Source: JBFGCM01 sp041581135 (GTDB lineage: Bacteria; Actinomycetota; Acidimicrobiia; Spongiisociales; UBA5794). Taken from it: a stretch of DNA of 64,000 nucleotides. Position numbers and translations under genes: made by a program. Under the pieces are notes generated by a model that worked only from the letters and a program-made list of their open reading frames with translations, made no database searches and was not told where the DNA came from. Location of the stretch: contig JBFGCM010000002.1 in NCBI GenBank assembly GCA_041581135.1, positions 37,216 to 101,215 of the forward strand, read 5' to 3'. Shown here one piece after another: positions 52,560 to 62,300 of the stretch. Position 1 is the stretch's first letter, and each line of letters begins with the position of its first letter.

Positions 52560-52596
52560 TGTGCTTATTCCGACCGTAGCGGTCGGAATAAGCACA
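52560..52596. repeat. 17-bp perfect palindrome with TAG triloop
   Basis: TGTGCTTATTCCGACCG and CGGTCGGAATAAGCACA form a perfect stem around TAG, 9 nt after the DUF3152 stop codon. There is no T-run. The stem is too long and too AT-mixed for the usual GC terminators of this genome, so it may be a dispersed palindromic element acting as terminator. Confidence 0.6.
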
Positions 52597-52651
52597 ACAA
52601 ACGAGTTCCCCGCCCCGCTACCGTGCTCCCCGCTCATCAGGAGGGAGCAGG

Positions 52652-54169
52652 TTGACCGCGGACGACAAGAAGAACGGCGACGCACAACAAGGTGCCGACA
52701 AGGCCGAGGAGAAGACGCCGCCACCGCCGCACCACGAGGAAGACGCGGTCGAGAGCCGGCACTCCGTCAAGGTCGGTCGCCGCCGCATCGAGTACACGGC
52801 CACCGCCGGTCGCATGGTGCTCACCGAAGAGGAGGGCAAGAAGGAGGCCTCCTTCTTCTACGTGGCCTACACCCGCGATGGGGTCGAGGACCCGGCCACC
52901 CGGCCCCTCGTGTTCGCCTTCAATGGCGGCCCCGGGTCGTCTTCGGTGTGGCTCCACCTGGGGGCCTTCGGGCCGCGCCGCGTGTTGATGACCGACGACG
53001 GCATGCCGCTGCCGCCGCCCGGCACGCTGGTCGACAACCAGCACACGATCCTCGACGTCGCCGACCTGGTGTTCATCGATCCGGTCAGCACCGGGTACAG
53101 CCGGGCCATCCCCGAAGAAGAGGCCAAGAAGTTCCACCACTTCAAGAAGGACATCGAGTCGGTGGGCGAGTTCATCCGCCTATACCTCACCCGCAATGGT
53201 CGCTGGGCCTCGCCCAAGTTCCTCTCCGGCGAGAGCTACGGCACGACCCGTTCTGCGGGTTTGGCCGGGCATCTCATGAAGCGGCATGGCGTGTACTTCA
53301 ACGGGCTGATCCTGGTGTCGTCGATCCTCAACTTCCAGACCGCCGGCTTCGACCGCACCACGTGGACGTTCAACCGGGGCAACGACCTGCCGTACATCGT
53401 GTTCCTGCCCACCTACGCTGCGTCGGCGTGGTACCACGGCAAGCTGGACAAGAGCCTGCAGCGCAAGACCGTGCAACAGGTGGTGAAGGAGGCCGAGGAG
53501 TTCGCCGCCACCGAGTACGCCCTGGCGCTGCTCGAGGGCGACGCCATGGCCGACGACCGGTACCAGGAGATCGCGGCCCGGGTCGCCCACTACACGGGCC
53601 TCGACGAGGAGTACGTCGCCCGCCACCACCTGCGCATCGAGATCCTGCGGTTCTGCAAGGAGTTGCTGCGCGACGAGCACCGCACCGTGGGTCGCATCGA
53701 CAGCCGCTACAAGGGCATCGATCGATTCCGCGCCGGCGAGTCCATCGAGACCGATCCGTCACTCGACGCCGTCAATGGCCCCTACACGTCTGCGCTCAAC
53801 GACTACGTGCGCCGGGAGCTCGGCTACGAGAGCGACCTCCCGTACGAGATCCTCTCCGAGCGGGTGCGGCCGTGGAGCTACGAGGACTTCGAGAACGCAT
53901 ACGTCGACGTGTCGGAGACCCTACGCGAGACCATGTCGCGCAACCCCCACATGCAGGTGCTGGTGGCCAACGGGTACTACGACCTGGCGACGCCGCACTT
54001 CGCCACCGAGTACACGTTCAACCACCTCGGGCTGGACCCGACGCTGCGCGACAACGTGTCGATGACCTACTACGAGGCCGGCCACATGATGTACGTGCAT
54101 CTGCCCTCGCTGGAGAAGCTGGCCACCGACACCCGCGACTTCATCACCAGGGCGGTCCCGACGCCATGA
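52652..54169 (+). CDS. S10-family serine carboxypeptidase-like protein
   Basis: Peptidase S10 family protein of 505 residues. The catalytic serine is in LSGESYGTT (near 195), the aspartate in NGYYDLATPH and the histidine in EAGHMMYVH. The oxyanion region is FNGGPGSSSVWLHLGAFGPR. There is no signal peptide; the N-terminus is charged and disordered, so it looks cytosolic. The start is a TTG at 52652 with AGGAGGGAG upstream. Its stop overlaps the ArsC-like gene (ATGA). Confidence 0.88.
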   Translation: MTADDKKNGDAQQGADKAEEKTPPPPHHEEDAVESRHSVKVGRRRIEYTATAGRMVLTEEEGKKEASFFYVAYTRDGVEDPATRPLVFAFNGGPGSSSVWLHLGAFGPRRVLMTDDGMPLPPPGTLVDNQHTILDVADLVFIDPVSTGYSRAIPEEEAKKFHHFKKDIESVGEFIRLYLTRNGRWASPKFLSGESYGTTRSAGLAGHLMKRHGVYFNGLILVSSILNFQTAGFDRTTWTFNRGNDLPYIVFLPTYAASAWYHGKLDKSLQRKTVQQVVKEAEEFAATEYALALLEGDAMADDRYQEIAARVAHYTGLDEEYVARHHLRIEILRFCKELLRDEHRTVGRIDSRYKGIDRFRAGESIETDPSLDAVNGPYTSALNDYVRRELGYESDLPYEILSERVRPWSYEDFENAYVDVSETLRETMSRNPHMQVLVANGYYDLATPHFATEYTFNHLGLDPTLRDNVSMTYYEAGHMMYVHLPSLEKLATDTRDFITRAVPTP

Positions 54170-54567
54170 GTGACCGTCCCGGCGTGTTGTTCCTCTGCAT
54201 CCGCAACGCAGGCCGGTCCCAGATGGCGGCGGGCTGGATGCATGCTCTGGCCGGCGACCGGGTGCTGGTGCATTCGGCCGGGTCGGCACCGGCCGATTCG
54301 GTGCACCAGGTCGCCATCGATGCCATGGCCGAGCGTGGCATCGACATCTCCGATCGGAAGCCCCAGACGTGGGACGACGAGATGTTGGCCGACGTCGACG
54401 TGGTGGTGACGATGGGCTGCGGCGACGTCTGTCCGGTGTTGCCCGGAAAGCGCTACGTCGATTGGGAGCTCGACGACCCCGGCGAGCTGGAGTTGGAGGC
54501 GGTCAGGCCGATCCGCGACGAGATCGAGCGGAGGGTGCGGGGCTTGATGGGGGAATTGGTCGGGTAA
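54166..54567 (+). CDS. arsenate reductase / low-molecular-weight protein phosphatase-like protein
   Basis: 133-residue protein with the LMW-PTP fold. The P-loop is VLFLCIRNAGRSQMA (CX5R), and VVTMGCGDVCPVLPGKRYVDWELDDP gives the additional cysteines and the Asp-Pro motif of thioredoxin-type ArsC arsenate reductases. The P-loop Ile-Arg replaces the usual Val-His. It is coupled to the S10 peptidase gene. No arsenite efflux gene is nearby, so a phosphatase role is the alternative. Confidence 0.87.
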   Translation: MSDRPGVLFLCIRNAGRSQMAAGWMHALAGDRVLVHSAGSAPADSVHQVAIDAMAERGIDISDRKPQTWDDEMLADVDVVVTMGCGDVCPVLPGKRYVDWELDDPGELELEAVRPIRDEIERRVRGLMGELVG

Positions 54568-54587
54568 GACCCCGCCCGGGGGGCGGC

Positions 54588-55289
54588 TCAGGTCGCCGGT
54601 GTCGCCACGACCGTATACGCCACGCCATGTCCGTAGCTGTCGACGTCGGCCAGGGGCAGACCCTCGATCTCTCGCTCGACCCGGAACGAGGCGTCGGTGA
54701 GCAGCTGGAGCAGCTCTTCCTTGGACATGCTCACCGGGTGCATGAGGTCGGCCTCCTCGTGCTCGTGGAGGTCGACGGACAGCAGGAACCTGCCGTCCGG
54801 CTCGATGAACCGTCGCACGTTGGCGACGACCGCTGCCGGGTCGAAGACGTGATCGAGCACGTTGATGCTCACGGCGAGATCGATGGTGCCATGGAGATGG
54901 GGGAGATCCTGCTCCGCCGGGATGGCGTGCACCTCGGCGGCCTCGTCGAGGTCGCAGAAGTCGATCTCGCGGTAATCGTTCGCCAGCGGCTCGATGACGA
55001 TGATCTCGGCGCCGGCGAAGAACTTCGTGCGCAGCCGGGAGCCGGCGCCGAGGTCGAGGACTCGCTTCCCGGCCATGTCGATCGGCTCGAACCCCCAGCC
55101 TCGGAAGAGCAGATCGGTTTGGGTCACGAAGTCGGCCGACCGCCGCCACTCGTTCTCTTGATGGAAGGTGCGCTCCCCGGGCTGACTGACGTACCGCCAC
55201 ACCACCTTGCGCACCGGCCGGAACCGCATGAGTCGCTCGGTGACGGGCGACATCAATTTCCAAACGGCCTTGAGGGCGCGGCGCAGCAT
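54588..55289 (-). CDS. SAM-dependent methyltransferase
   Basis: Class I methyltransferase of 233 residues. The SAM-binding motif I is KRVLDLGAGSRLR (near 82-94), the acidic loop is EIIVIEPLAND, and motif IV is TIDLAVSINVLDHVFDPAAV. Substrate unknown. The start is the ATG at 55289 with GAGGAG upstream; the long open frame beyond it is antisense to the next gene. Confidence 0.88.
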   Translation of the reverse strand: MLRRALKAVWKLMSPVTERLMRFRPVRKVVWRYVSQPGERTFHQENEWRRSADFVTQTDLLFRGWGFEPIDMAGKRVLDLGAGSRLRTKFFAGAEIIVIEPLANDYREIDFCDLDEAAEVHAIPAEQDLPHLHGTIDLAVSINVLDHVFDPAAVVANVRRFIEPDGRFLLSVDLHEHEEADLMHPVSMSKEELLQLLTDASFRVEREIEGLPLADVDSYGHGVAYTVVATPAT

Positions 55290-55436
55290 GGTCTCCTCTC
55301 GGTGGGAGCAGGAAGTTACCAGCGTGGGCCAAAGGCCCCGAAGCGCAAGGCCGTAGGGCAATGCACTCTCACGGCAATCTGCCCTACCGCAGTCGCCGTC
55401 CCGCGGGTATGCATAGAGGTGAAGAAGGGAGCAATC

Positions 55437-55940
55437 ATGTCTACCGACTTCTCCGATCGACCTGAGCAACCTGAGATCGTGACCGAGGAAACCTGGTGGC
55501 AGGAGGTGCAGCGCGAGTGGCAAGCCGAGAGCCAGGGCGAGAGCCGCATCACTGCAGGCCAGATCATGGGCATCGGCGCGCTCGTGGCGGGCGGCGCCAC
55601 GCTCGTCATTGCGTTCATCGTGATGGCCCTGCTCATCGGGCCGCTCGTCTTCTGGTTCGCCTGGAACGTGCTCGACTTCGGACCGGCCATCGGCCTGCCA
55701 GAGCTCGGCTTCTGGGCGATCATCCTTGCGACGCTGTTCCTCACCTTCGGCTGGTTCGGCAAGGTCGTCATCACCGGCTTCGTGTTCCTCATCGATCCCG
55801 GCTGGTTCCAGGCGAGCACGGAGATGACGTGGCCCGAGCCCAGACTGCGAAACTTCATCGCCGTGGCCCTCCTCGCCATCCTGGCGGCGAGGCCTCATGC
55901 CCGAGCGAAGAAGGCCAAGAAGAAGGCGAAGAAGCGCTGA
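55437..55940 (+). CDS. small membrane protein with Lys-rich tail
   Basis: No family recognised. The 167-residue protein has an acidic N-terminal 40 residues, three or four TM helices (IMGIGALVAGGATLVIAFIV, GPLVFWFAWNVLDFG and WAIILATLFLTFGWF) and a basic C-terminal tail ARAKKAKKKAKKR likely on the cytoplasmic side. GAAGGGAG precedes the ATG. It stands alone between a methyltransferase and the Lnt-like gene. Confidence 0.65.
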   Translation: MSTDFSDRPEQPEIVTEETWWQEVQREWQAESQGESRITAGQIMGIGALVAGGATLVIAFIVMALLIGPLVFWFAWNVLDFGPAIGLPELGFWAIILATLFLTFGWFGKVVITGFVFLIDPGWFQASTEMTWPEPRLRNFIAVALLAILAARPHARAKKAKKKAKKR

Positions 55941-55989
55941 GGCCGCGATAAGAGCAACCGGCCTCTCCGGGACGTTGTGCAACGCATGG

Positions 55990-56037
55990 TCCCCCGGCTT
56001 TGCAGGGGGACAGGCCCACTGACCGACGAAGTCGGTC
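55990..56037. repeat. paired hairpins between convergent genes
   Basis: TCCCCC...GGGGGA (55990-56010) and GACCGAC-GAA-GTCGGTC (56021-56037) lie after the stop of the small membrane protein gene. The GAA triloop hairpin resembles that at 44545-44565. Bidirectional termination is the simplest role. Confidence 0.45.
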
Positions 56038-56078
56038 GGCGGGGAGGGGTCTTCACCACACCCGACCCGAAGCTTGCT

Positions 56079-57551
56079 TCAGAGTTGCAGCCTGCGCCGA
56101 ACCACCGGCCTCGCGGCCACCACCAACACGACCCCCACGCTGAGCCACACCACCCAGTCGCCGAGCCGCACATAGGGCGTCTCCTCCTGCGAAAGCGGCA
56201 CGTCCACCACGAAGGCGGTCTCTTGATCAGCCGGGATCCAGGCGAGCCGGCGGCCGCGGGCATCGAAGGCGGTCGACGTGCCGCTCAGGGTCACCAACAC
56301 TGCAGGCCTGCCGGACTCCACCGCCCGGATCGCCTCGAAGCTCGCCTGCTGCGGTTGGGCCCAGGTTCCCTGGAACGTCGTGCTGGCCCCCTGGACGATC
56401 GTCAGGTCGGGCCCGAGCCGGGCCACCTCTCGCCTCATGTCGGGGAAGGTGGATTCATAGGAGATCAGCGGTCCCACCTTCGCCCCTGCGATCGTCAACG
56501 TGGTGGGAACGTCGCCGCGCACTCGATCCACGTCGGCGGCCTGGGTGACTCCGGTCAGCCAGCCCAACAGCGGCCGCAACGGGATGTACTCACCGAAGGG
56601 CACCAGCCGGCGCTTGTCGTAGAAGGCAACCGGCCCATCGGGTGTGTACTGGGCCGTGGACTTCATGATCCCCACGTCGGTGCGGGCGTCGATGTTCACC
56701 AGGAAATCCGTGCCGGCCCGGTGGGCTGCATCACGGAGCGCTTCTTCGACCTCTGGATGGCTCAACGGATCGAGACCGACGCTGCTCTGCCCCCACACCA
56801 CGACGTCGAACGTACCGGGCTCGAGCGACGCGGTGAGGGCGAGGTGGGCGGCGATGCGGTCGGAGTCGGAGGGGATCTCGCCGGGCTGGATGCCGGCGAC
56901 GCGCAGCGAACCGGTGACCGGCGGCTCGGGTCTGAGGGCGCCGGCCGTGGTCATGAGCAGCGGGATGGCCACGACCACCGCAAGCGCGGGCCTTCGGTCT
57001 CGGCCCTCGAGGAGGAAGGCCTGGGCCAGCGCGACGTTGACCAGCACCAGCAGATAGCTCAACAGCCACACCCCGCCGAGGGCGGCGGACTGGATGATGG
57101 GCTCGATCTGCCATTGCGTGGCGCCCCACAGCCCCCATGACCCGGCGAGGTACTCCCACGAGCGCACCCATTCGATGACCACCCACGTGGCAGGCACCAC
57201 CACCAGCGCGACCCCTTGCCGCCACGGCTCGACGCCAGGGCGGAGGAACGACCAGACGGCCATCCCGATCGGCAGCCAGAAGAGGCCGACGAAGGCGCCG
57301 ACCGGGATCGTGAACCACCCCATGAAGGGGATGAGCCAATAGTGCAGGGCGACGAGGAACCCGGCACCGGCCAGCCAGGCGCGGAGCATGGCCTCGCGCC
57401 GTGTGGTCGCGAGCGCGATCAGCACGAAGATGGGCACCAGCCCCACCCACCCCAACCACCACCACGCAGGCGCCGGGAACGCCAGGGAGGAGATCGCGCC
57501 GAGGGCGGCGATGCCGACACGAGGCGCCCAGCGCCGTGCGATCGAATTCAT
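56079..57551 (-). CDS. apolipoprotein N-acyltransferase-like protein lacking catalytic Glu and Cys
   Basis: Lnt-type membrane protein of 490 residues: about six TM helices (1-200), then a nitrilase-like domain (about 215-460) and a final TM helix. Active Lnt needs a Glu-Lys-Cys triad. Here the Glu position reads VVWGQSSVGLDP (Gln for Glu), the Lys is kept in FYDKRRLVPFGEY, and the Cys position reads PLISYESTFPD (Ser for Cys). Two of three catalytic residues are therefore missing and the domain is probably not an acyltransferase. It could be a scaffold, or another copy may be active elsewhere in the genome. Confidence 0.88.
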   Translation of the reverse strand: MNSIARRWAPRVGIAALGAISSLAFPAPAWWWLGWVGLVPIFVLIALATTRREAMLRAWLAGAGFLVALHYWLIPFMGWFTIPVGAFVGLFWLPIGMAVWSFLRPGVEPWRQGVALVVVPATWVVIEWVRSWEYLAGSWGLWGATQWQIEPIIQSAALGGVWLLSYLLVLVNVALAQAFLLEGRDRRPALAVVVAIPLLMTTAGALRPEPPVTGSLRVAGIQPGEIPSDSDRIAAHLALTASLEPGTFDVVVWGQSSVGLDPLSHPEVEEALRDAAHRAGTDFLVNIDARTDVGIMKSTAQYTPDGPVAFYDKRRLVPFGEYIPLRPLLGWLTGVTQAADVDRVRGDVPTTLTIAGAKVGPLISYESTFPDMRREVARLGPDLTIVQGASTTFQGTWAQPQQASFEAIRAVESGRPAVLVTLSGTSTAFDARGRRLAWIPADQETAFVVDVPLSQEETPYVRLGDWVVWLSVGVVLVVAARPVVRRRLQL

Positions 57552-57710
57552 GGCTTCATGATGGTCCGTCGCCCGGAGCGCTTCACCGGCAAGCCGATCT
57601 GTTCGTCACCCACACGCTGCACGCCTGGTGTCACCCGTCGGTACGGTTGGATAGACGCCTGTCGCCGGGAACACTCAGTGCCGGCCAAGGGGATGGAAAG
57701 GGGAGGGGTC

Positions 57711-58592
57711 ATGTCGAGAATCGGTCGAATCGTTGTCACGGTGGTCGTGGTGCTTGCGCTCGGTGTCGCTCCGGCGCTTGCGATCACCTGGGGCACGCCA
57801 GACACCGACGGTCGCTATCCCGCGGTGGGGGCGATCATGGTCGATTGGCGCGTCTTGGGCGCTCCTGAGTTCGGGCTCGGCATCTACTGCAGCGGTACGC
57901 TGATCCATCCCTCGGTGTTGCTGACGGCCGGTCACTGCGCAGAGGGCCTGGTGGCCGACGGGCTGACAGACGCGGAGGGCTTCCCGCCCACCGACGCCGA
58001 CGTGTGGGTGAGTTTCGATGCGAATCCGTCCGATTTCGATCCTCCGCCGGACAAGACCCGTTGTGACACGTGCCTGGACATCCTCCAAGTGGACAACAGC
58101 CCGCTGTATGACTGGGGGCCAACCTCTGATCCCCATGACATCGCCGCCATCATCCTCGCCGCGCCAGTGGAAGGCATAGAGCCGATGCCGTATGCCGACC
58201 GCGGTGAGCTGGAGGATCTGCGCCGCCCCGGAGTGCCCCGCAACGGGGCGAACCGGGAGCCGTTCACCGTGGTTGGGTACGGCGGCAGCTTCGTCGATGC
58301 GCCGCCGTTCGACATCGAATTCCTCGACCACCGGCAGTACGGCGACAGCTCGTTCCAGACGCTGCTCGACGCGTGGTTGCGTGTCTCGCAGAACCAGGCC
58401 CGGGGAGACGAAGGAACCTGCTTCGGTGACTCCGGCGGCCCGATCCTGCGTGACATCGACGGGGTCGAGGTCATCGTCGGCGTCACCTCGTGGGGCGACT
58501 CGGTCTGCGCAGCGACGGGCTTCTACTACCGGACCGACACCGAGGAATCTCTGCAGTTCATCGCCGACGTGCTGGAGGCAGTGGGGGGCTAG
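57711..58592 (+). CDS. secreted trypsin-like serine protease
   Basis: S1-family protease of 293 residues with a signal peptide (about 1-27, IVVTVVVVLALGVAPALA). The triad is visible: His in LLTAGHCAEG, Asp in SDPHDIAAII, Ser in EGTCFGDSGGPIL. Cysteines in IYCSGTLI and AGHC form the usual first disulfide. The start is the ATG at 57711 with GGGGAGG upstream. It is convergent with the secreted protein gene at 58665 and next to the BMP-sensor regulator, so it may belong to the same locus (inference). Confidence 0.9.
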   Translation: MSRIGRIVVTVVVVLALGVAPALAITWGTPDTDGRYPAVGAIMVDWRVLGAPEFGLGIYCSGTLIHPSVLLTAGHCAEGLVADGLTDAEGFPPTDADVWVSFDANPSDFDPPPDKTRCDTCLDILQVDNSPLYDWGPTSDPHDIAAIILAAPVEGIEPMPYADRGELEDLRRPGVPRNGANREPFTVVGYGGSFVDAPPFDIEFLDHRQYGDSSFQTLLDAWLRVSQNQARGDEGTCFGDSGGPILRDIDGVEVIVGVTSWGDSVCAATGFYYRTDTEESLQFIADVLEAVGG

Positions 58593-58664
58593 AGGTCGAC
58601 GCGACCGCCGAGGGACCATCCGCCCGCCGAGGCGAGCTCTCGGGGGTGGGAGATCGGTGGGGAG

Positions 58665-59312
58665 CTACTCGGTCGAGAAGAACGCGCCCCACCAAAGAGA
58701 TGGATTACCCAGCGGGCTGTTGAGCTGGATCCAGTGGTCGGCGCCGCTCACGGCTTTGCCATGCGACGCCACGAGCACGTGGGCCTCGGCACCGAGCGGG
58801 TTCTCGAGCGGCGCACCGGTCAACGGCGTCTGCCCGAGCCTGATCGCCGCGCTCAAGTCCAACTCGTCGCCGTCGGCCACGCGGCCGTCCCCTTGGTAGA
58901 TGCCGCCGGCCGCGTCCGCTCCCTCGGCAAAGTCGTCGCCGTCGCAGGCGTCGTCGGTGCACCGTTCTGGGTGGTTGAAGACGACCACCCACATCGTGAA
59001 CACCTCCGGCTCGTCCGGCCCGCCAGGCTGGACCTCGGGGTGGCTCTCGAAGGTGCTCCACGACGCCAGCTGGTCAGCCGTCGGATACTCGTAGCTTCCA
59101 GGCGGAGGAGTCGGCACGGTGACTCGGAATCTCAGGCCGTCGCCGCTGCGGATCATCGTCGCGCCGTCCTCGGCGAGTACGGGTTCGCTGTTGCCCTGGC
59201 CCCGCACGTTCGTGTGCTCGCCTACCGCCGACTCGGCGGTCCACACGATCGCGCCCACAGCGCCTGCGGCCGCGACCATGAGACCGGCCAGCCCGGCGAG
59301 TGCCCATTTCAT
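58665..59312 (-). CDS. membrane-anchored extracytoplasmic protein, paralogue of the gene at 63112
   Basis: No named family. The 215-residue protein has one N-terminal TM helix (ALAGLAGLMVAAAGAVGAIVW) and an outer beta-rich domain. It shares with the gene at 63112 the blocks RVTVPTPPPGSYEYP, EVFTMWVVVFNHPERC, a second cysteine, GIYQGDG, and PLENPLGAEAHVLVASHG. The start is the ATG at 59312. It lies directly downstream (34 nt) of the large regulator gene on the same strand and is probably cotranscribed with it, or regulated by it. Confidence 0.72.
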   Translation of the reverse strand: MKWALAGLAGLMVAAAGAVGAIVWTAESAVGEHTNVRGQGNSEPVLAEDGATMIRSGDGLRFRVTVPTPPPGSYEYPTADQLASWSTFESHPEVQPGGPDEPEVFTMWVVVFNHPERCTDDACDGDDFAEGADAAGGIYQGDGRVADGDELDLSAAIRLGQTPLTGAPLENPLGAEAHVLVASHGKAVSGADHWIQLNSPLGNPSLWWGAFFSTE

Positions 59313-59346
59313 GCTCGGTCGTCCTTGACCATGCGATTCCTCCTCT

Positions 59347-62300
59347 TCACATTCCGGGGCTGACGATGAGTGTTGGGAAGTCTTGGGCGGATGCCTCAGC
59401 ATTGAGCCTGGGCGCAGCTATCCAGTAGCAGTCGGCGACGAACGGCTGTCCAGTCATCACTGCGGCAGCACCGGTCGTCGCTCCCGGCTCTGTCTCGGTC
59501 AGCGCTACGAATCCGTCGAACGACTCCGGGATACCGAACTCAGCCTCCGCGGCGAGCTGATCGAGGCCGACGCCGGGAGGGATGGGCGCGAGCGACAAGC
59601 CCCCGATCACATCCATCTCATTGACGAAATCGAACTCGATTCGTGTGCCACGCGGAACGCGGATCCTGCCGTTGTCGATCGAGCCACCACTGACGACCTG
59701 CGCCTGACATCCCCCGCTGTTCAACACCAGACGGACTCTCACATCAGGCGGGTATTGCCAGCTCGGTTTGGTGAGCGCAGACTCGAACACCTTGATGTGC
59801 CCGAACTCCACGTCGCCATCCAAGTTCTCCAACCGTCCGGTGAACGCGGACAGGTGGCCACCAGATCCCGACAGGGCAACAGCGTCGTGCTCGAGATCGA
59901 GCACGATGTCGCCCACCTCGAGCGAGTCGTCTAGAAATGCGCCGACGGCGGCGACCACGGCATTGTCGTAACGCTTGACCGCTGAGCTCAGGATGTGGTC
60001 GCGATCGATGCCGGACGAGGTCGTGACGTACTCGTCCTCGTCAGACCCGATGACCCAGCGCTTGCGGGTCATCGACATCTCTTTGGCCGCAGCAAGCACG
60101 CCGGCGCCGGATTCCTCTGCGTCGTGGAAGATCACGTCTGCACCCGCCGCATACATCTCCAGTGCCAGCTCGTGTGCCAGGTCGGGCCGGCTGCCCGCGG
60201 TTGCCAGCGGATTCTCGACCGGGCCGATGTACTTCGAGATCACCCGAACGTCGGAGCGTTCGTAGGCGGCGCCCTGCTCAAAGCCCGTTCGTGATCGCTC
60301 CGTCGGAGGCGCCTGGAGACCGCCGATGAAGCCGACGATCCCCGTCTCGGTGGTCATGGCGGCGGCGGCGCCGGCCAGAAAGGCGCTGTCCTCGAGGGCG
60401 AAATGCATCTCGGTGATGTTGGGCTCCCTGATGTGAAGTAGGACTGGATCGATGGCTACGAAACGGACGTCCGGATAGTCCGGGGCAACAGCCTCGACCA
60501 CGAAGTCGAAGTCGTTGCTCACGAGAATCAACTCCGCTCCCGTCTCCGCAAGGTGTCGAACATCGGATTCGGGGTCGACCAGCGGCTCGACCCGCTCGAT
60601 CGTCAAGTCGTATTCGCGCTCCGCTGCAGCCACTCCGGCCAGCATGAGATCGTTCATCCCGAAGTCGCCGGTCACGCCGTGGACGGCGGCAATACGGGGC
60701 TGGTCTTTTCCGAACACCGACAGCAGGATCCCGCCTGCCAGGACGGCCAGCAGCGCCCCGCCGATGGCCAGTCCGACGAGGCGACGCCGGGCCTGACGAC
60801 CCAGCTTGGTCTCGCGTTCGGCCCGCATCTCCTCGGCGAGCCGCAGCTCCTCCCGGTGCTCGATCGATGCGTCCAGGAAACGTCGCTCGCCGGATGTCAG
60901 CCGCAGCGAGCTCTGGTCGGCCCAGTGCTCGTAGTCGACGAGCCGCTCTCCCGAGAGGAGATAGTCGACCTTCTCGCCGGATCCCTTCCACTCGCCGAGC
61001 GCCACGAGCAAACGGGAGTGGCGACGCAGGTCCTCGCGACCCTTCTCGATCCAGGTCCTGAGCCGACCCCACTCGTGCAGCAGTGCCTCGTGGGCGACCT
61101 CGACGGTCGGCGATCCGGTCACCTGATCTCGGTCGAACGTGAGCAGCCGGTACGCGCCGTACCGGTCGATCACCGTCTGGAGGTCGATCACATCCACGGC
61201 AATCGTCGAGACCTCCGACGCAGGAACCCGACGTCGGCTCCAGGCTCCGGTGTCGGATATCGTCACCAGTCTGAGGAACAGTTGCTGGCACGCAGCCCGC
61301 TCGTGAGTGTCGAGCGCCTCGAAGAGCCCCTCGGCGCGGCGAGAAACGGCTCCGCGGACGCCTCCCATCTCGTCGTACGCCTCCATCGTCAGCAGGCCTC
61401 CGACCCGGCGGTCGAAGAGCTCCGTCAGGGTGTACTGGAACAGCGGGAGCGCGCCGCGCTCGCCGGCGACGTCGGTGAGCAGCCGAACGAGCAGTGCTGG
61501 CTCCAACTCGACCCCCGCTGCAGCAGCAGGCTTCTCGGCAGCCGCTTCTAGCTCGTCAGGGGTGAGCGGTGCCGTGTTCACCACGCCATCGCCAAGCAGG
61601 CCGGCGAAGTACGGGTAGGCGAGCGGACGATCATAGAAGTCGGCTCGCAGAGCGAGCACCACGAGGATCCGACTGTGCGGGTCCTGGAGTGCCACTTCCA
61701 GGTTGCGCACGAAGCGGTCCGTCTCGTCCTTGGACTCCGCGAGGGTGAACAGCTCCTCGAATTGGTCGATGACGACGACGAGACGAGCGGACGGGTCCGG
61801 CAGGAGGCGCAGGCCGGCGCGGAGCACGCCTTCCTCAGGGTGATCGAGCAGCGCCGCCAGACTCTCGGGTGCATCGAGTGTGGACCGCAACAGCGCAGCC
61901 TCCAACTCTGTGAAAGGCCGGGCCCCGGGCACCATGGTCGCGATCAGCCAGTCGTTGGAGCCCTCGATAGAGCCCTTGCGAAGCGCAGGAAGCAGCCCGG
62001 CGTGCAACACGCTCGACTTGCCAGATCCGCTGGCGCCCACCAGGGCGACGAGGCGTTGGTGCTCCGACAGGCGACGCAGGATGGTGGCGAGGAGTCGGTC
62101 GCGTCCGAAGAACATGCCGCTGTCCGCCTCGGAGAACGCGTGGAGGCCTTTGAACGGGTTCGCCGGCTCAGCACGACCTGTCACGAGCTTCTGCGCCGGC
62201 GGTTGGAGATGCGGGTCGTGGAGAAGCACGCGCTCCTCGACGCGTTGCAGCTCGGGCGAAGGGACGATGCCCATGTCCCCAACGACCTTGACGTGTTGTC

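Noticed and set aside
54588..55982. A 464-residue open frame extending the methyltransferase
   Set aside because: The extra N-terminal part is antisense to the membrane protein gene at 55437 and has no ribosome-binding site; the ATG at 55289 has GAGGAG.
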